This document shows, in pieces, positions 62,864 through 64,000 of a stretch of DNA of 64,000 nt. The notes under the pieces are model-generated. The model was not told the origin of the DNA. It searched no databases and saw only the letters and a list, made by a program, of their open reading frames with translations. The position numbers were made by a program, and so were the translations under genes. The stretch's first letter is position 1. Each line of letters starts with the position of its first letter. Source of the DNA: Falsiroseomonas selenitidurans (GTDB taxonomy: Bacteria; Pseudomonadota; Alphaproteobacteria; Acetobacterales; Acetobacteraceae); the NCBI RefSeq assembly GCF_012103215.1, contig NZ_JAAVNE010000002.1:124001-188000 (forward strand), given 5' to 3'.

Positions 62864-63334
62864 ATGTCGCGTTCATCCCTGTTCGGCTCGCCGCTGTTCC
62901 TCGGCTTCGACCATCTCGAGCAGATGCTCGACCGGGTGCAGAAAAGCGCCGACGGCTACCCCCCCTACAACATCGAGCAGACAGCCGAGACGCGGCTGCG
63001 CATCACGCTGGCGGTTGCCGGCTTCTCGATGGACGACCTGCAGATCACGCAGGAGGACAACCAGCTGGTGATTCGTGGCCGCCAGCGGGATGATTCGGAG
63101 GGGCGGATCTTCCTGCATCGCGGCATCGCCGCGCGGCAGTTCCAGCGCGCCTTCGTGCTGGCCGAAGGCATCGAGGTGGAAGGCGCCTGGCTGGACAATG
63201 GCCTGCTGCATGTGGATCTGCGCCGCCCGGTGCCGGAGGTGCGGGTCAAGACCATCCAGATCGCCACCCGCGGCAATGGTCCGCAGCGCCCGGTGGTGGG
63301 CCAGGTGGGCGAGGGACGCGTCAAGGAGGGTTGA
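62864..63334 (+). CDS. small heat-shock protein, Hsp20/IbpA type
   Basis: This is 156 residues. LFLGFDHLEQMLDR is the class A N-terminus. The alpha-crystallin domain runs from YPPYNIEQTAETRLRITLAV to the end, with LVIRGRQ, FLHRGIAARQFQRAFVLAEG and WLDNGLLHVDLRRPVPE (the last containing the PxxP-like end of the fold). It is a holdase chaperone that coats unfolding proteins. The DUF1150 gene follows and is usual in this position. Confidence 0.95.
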   Translation: MSRSSLFGSPLFLGFDHLEQMLDRVQKSADGYPPYNIEQTAETRLRITLAVAGFSMDDLQITQEDNQLVIRGRQRDDSEGRIFLHRGIAARQFQRAFVLAEGIEVEGAWLDNGLLHVDLRRPVPEVRVKTIQIATRGNGPQRPVVGQVGEGRVKEG

Positions 63335-63415
63335 GGCCTGTCCCGGCAGTCCCGGGGCAGCGATTCGAGCGTTGAAGGGCGCGGGCCATGCCGGCCGCGC
63401 CGGAAGGAGAATACC

Positions 63416-63670
63416 ATGTCCGACTTCGAAGGCGGCGCCGAAGAGGGCCGCATGCACCTGAGCCGTTCTACCCTGCGCAGCCTGTCGAACCGCGATTTCG
63501 CCCGGCTCGGCGCCGATGAGGTGGCCTATCTTCGCCCCGTGCTGCTGAACGGCGCGCTGGCCTTTTCGATCCATGCCGCTGACGGCACCCCGATCGGCGC
63601 GGCGCCTGACGCAAATCTGGCGGCGGCCGCGATCCGCCAGCACGACATGGAGCCGATGCTGGTGCATTGA
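63416..63670 (+). CDS. DUF1150 family protein
   Basis: This 84-residue protein contains SNRDFARLGADEVAYLRPVL and FSIHAADGTPIG, ending DMEPMLVH, the DUF1150 pattern. It follows hsp20 by 81 bases with GGAGA before the ATG. Hsp20-DUF1150 pairing recurs in alphaproteobacteria, so a stress-related role is possible. Function unknown. Confidence 0.9.
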   Translation: MSDFEGGAEEGRMHLSRSTLRSLSNRDFARLGADEVAYLRPVLLNGALAFSIHAADGTPIGAAPDANLAAAAIRQHDMEPMLVH

Positions 63671-63761
63671 GCGCGCCGCCGCGCCCGGCGCCGCGCCACC
63701 CTGTCGTGGAACCCAGGCCCGGGGCGGGAGTTTGCCCCGGAAGCTGATCGGGGATCACGCC

Positions 63762-64000
63762 ATGCTCGCCTCCTTCCTGATGGCCCTGGTCGGTGGGCAG
63801 CGCGGTATGACGCCGCTCGCCGCCGTCTCCGTGGCCGCCGCGCGCGGCGATCTGCCGGCGGACCATGGCGGGCCGCCCTTCCTCGGCCATCCGCTGGTGG
63901 TGGGCGGCAGCATGGCCCTGGCGGCGGCCGAACTGGCCGGCGACAAGATGAAGTCGGCGCCCGACCGGATCGTGCCGGTCGGGCTGGCTACGCGCTTCGT
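63762..64000 (+). CDS. DUF4126 membrane protein (C-terminus beyond window)
   Basis: The first 79 residues are present. MLASFLMALVGGQRGMTPLA and VGGSMALAAAELAGDKMKS match the start of DUF4126 proteins, short multi-helix membrane proteins of unknown function. GATCGGGGAT precedes the ATG. The frame is open to the edge. Confidence 0.72.
   Translation, partial: MLASFLMALVGGQRGMTPLAAVSVAAARGDLPADHGGPPFLGHPLVVGGSMALAAAELAGDKMKSAPDRIVPVGLATRF

Overview
The window is about 70% G+C and densely coded on both strands. It looks like a chromosomal segment of an alphaproteobacterium, most likely a Roseomonas-type member of the Acetobacteraceae. That placement is an inference from the G+C content, the orphan solute-binding proteins (TctC/Bug, family-5 and AapJ-like), the gene orders def-fmt-truA, tkt-gap-pgk and rpmH-rnpA-yidD-yidC-engB-argB, and the DUF2336, DUF1150 and DUF6636 proteins. 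Most of the window is core genome. I see no phage, CRISPR array, rRNA, tRNA or intact insertion sequence.

Layout. 1-7431: catabolic and uptake genes (adenosine-deaminase-like gene cut by the window edge, family-5 solute-binding protein, L-idonate-type dehydrogenase, gamma-glutamyltransferase, D-2-hydroxyacid dehydrogenase, TctC-like protein). 7470-14162: translation genes on the minus strand (lepA, pheT, pheS, rplT, rpmI), with a decayed vapBC locus and a copy of a new intergenic repeat between lepA and pheT. 14416-15859: arsR-acr3 arsenite efflux. 15949-19487: ATP-grasp ligase, metallophosphoesterase, solute-binding protein. 19605-22908: dapF-mtaB-ftsY. 23077-27206: DUF4189 protein, two tandem AapJ-like binding proteins, a Pro-rich secreted protein with a Nudix hydrolase, and a small unknown. 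27366-32141: pgk, gap and tkt, interrupted by a secreted DUF6636 protein on the other strand. 32324-40085: DUF2171, VIT1/CCC1 transporter, a long coiled-coil protein, an M20 amidohydrolase, class II aldolase, DMT permease, RlmI-type methyltransferase, DUF3293. 40061-41131: two small proteins sharing a C-terminal module, one of them an RTX protein with a double-glycine leader. 41243-44732: patatin, 3-hydroxybutyrate dehydrogenase, MerA-like flavoprotein. 44844-48244: phnCDEE-type ABC importer without C-P lyase genes. 48592-53726: the rpmH to argB cluster. 53914-56357: a DUF2336 and GGDEF pair. 56507-59054: dapD, dapE and a membrane protein. 59264-63999: Ldh-family oxidoreductase, truA-fmt-def, Hsp20 with DUF1150, and the start of a DUF4126 gene.

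How the genes fit together. dapF, dapD, dapE and argB serve lysine/diaminopimelate and arginine synthesis. lepA, pheST, rplT, rpmI, rpmH, rnpA, yidD, yidC, engB, ftsY, mtaB, truA, fmt and def serve translation, membrane insertion and RNA maturation. tkt, gap and pgk serve central carbon metabolism. The many binding proteins without permeases suggest broad scavenging of organic acids, peptides and amino acids.

The most unusual signals are: (1) a family of four 103-104 bp intergenic repeats, three full and one truncated, each folding into two hairpins, with covarying base pairs in one copy and ends that supply or touch stop codons; (2) the RTX/double-glycine-leader protein and its neighbour with the same C-terminal module; (3) a possible SD-masking hairpin before hsp20; (4) a terminator between rplT and pheS.
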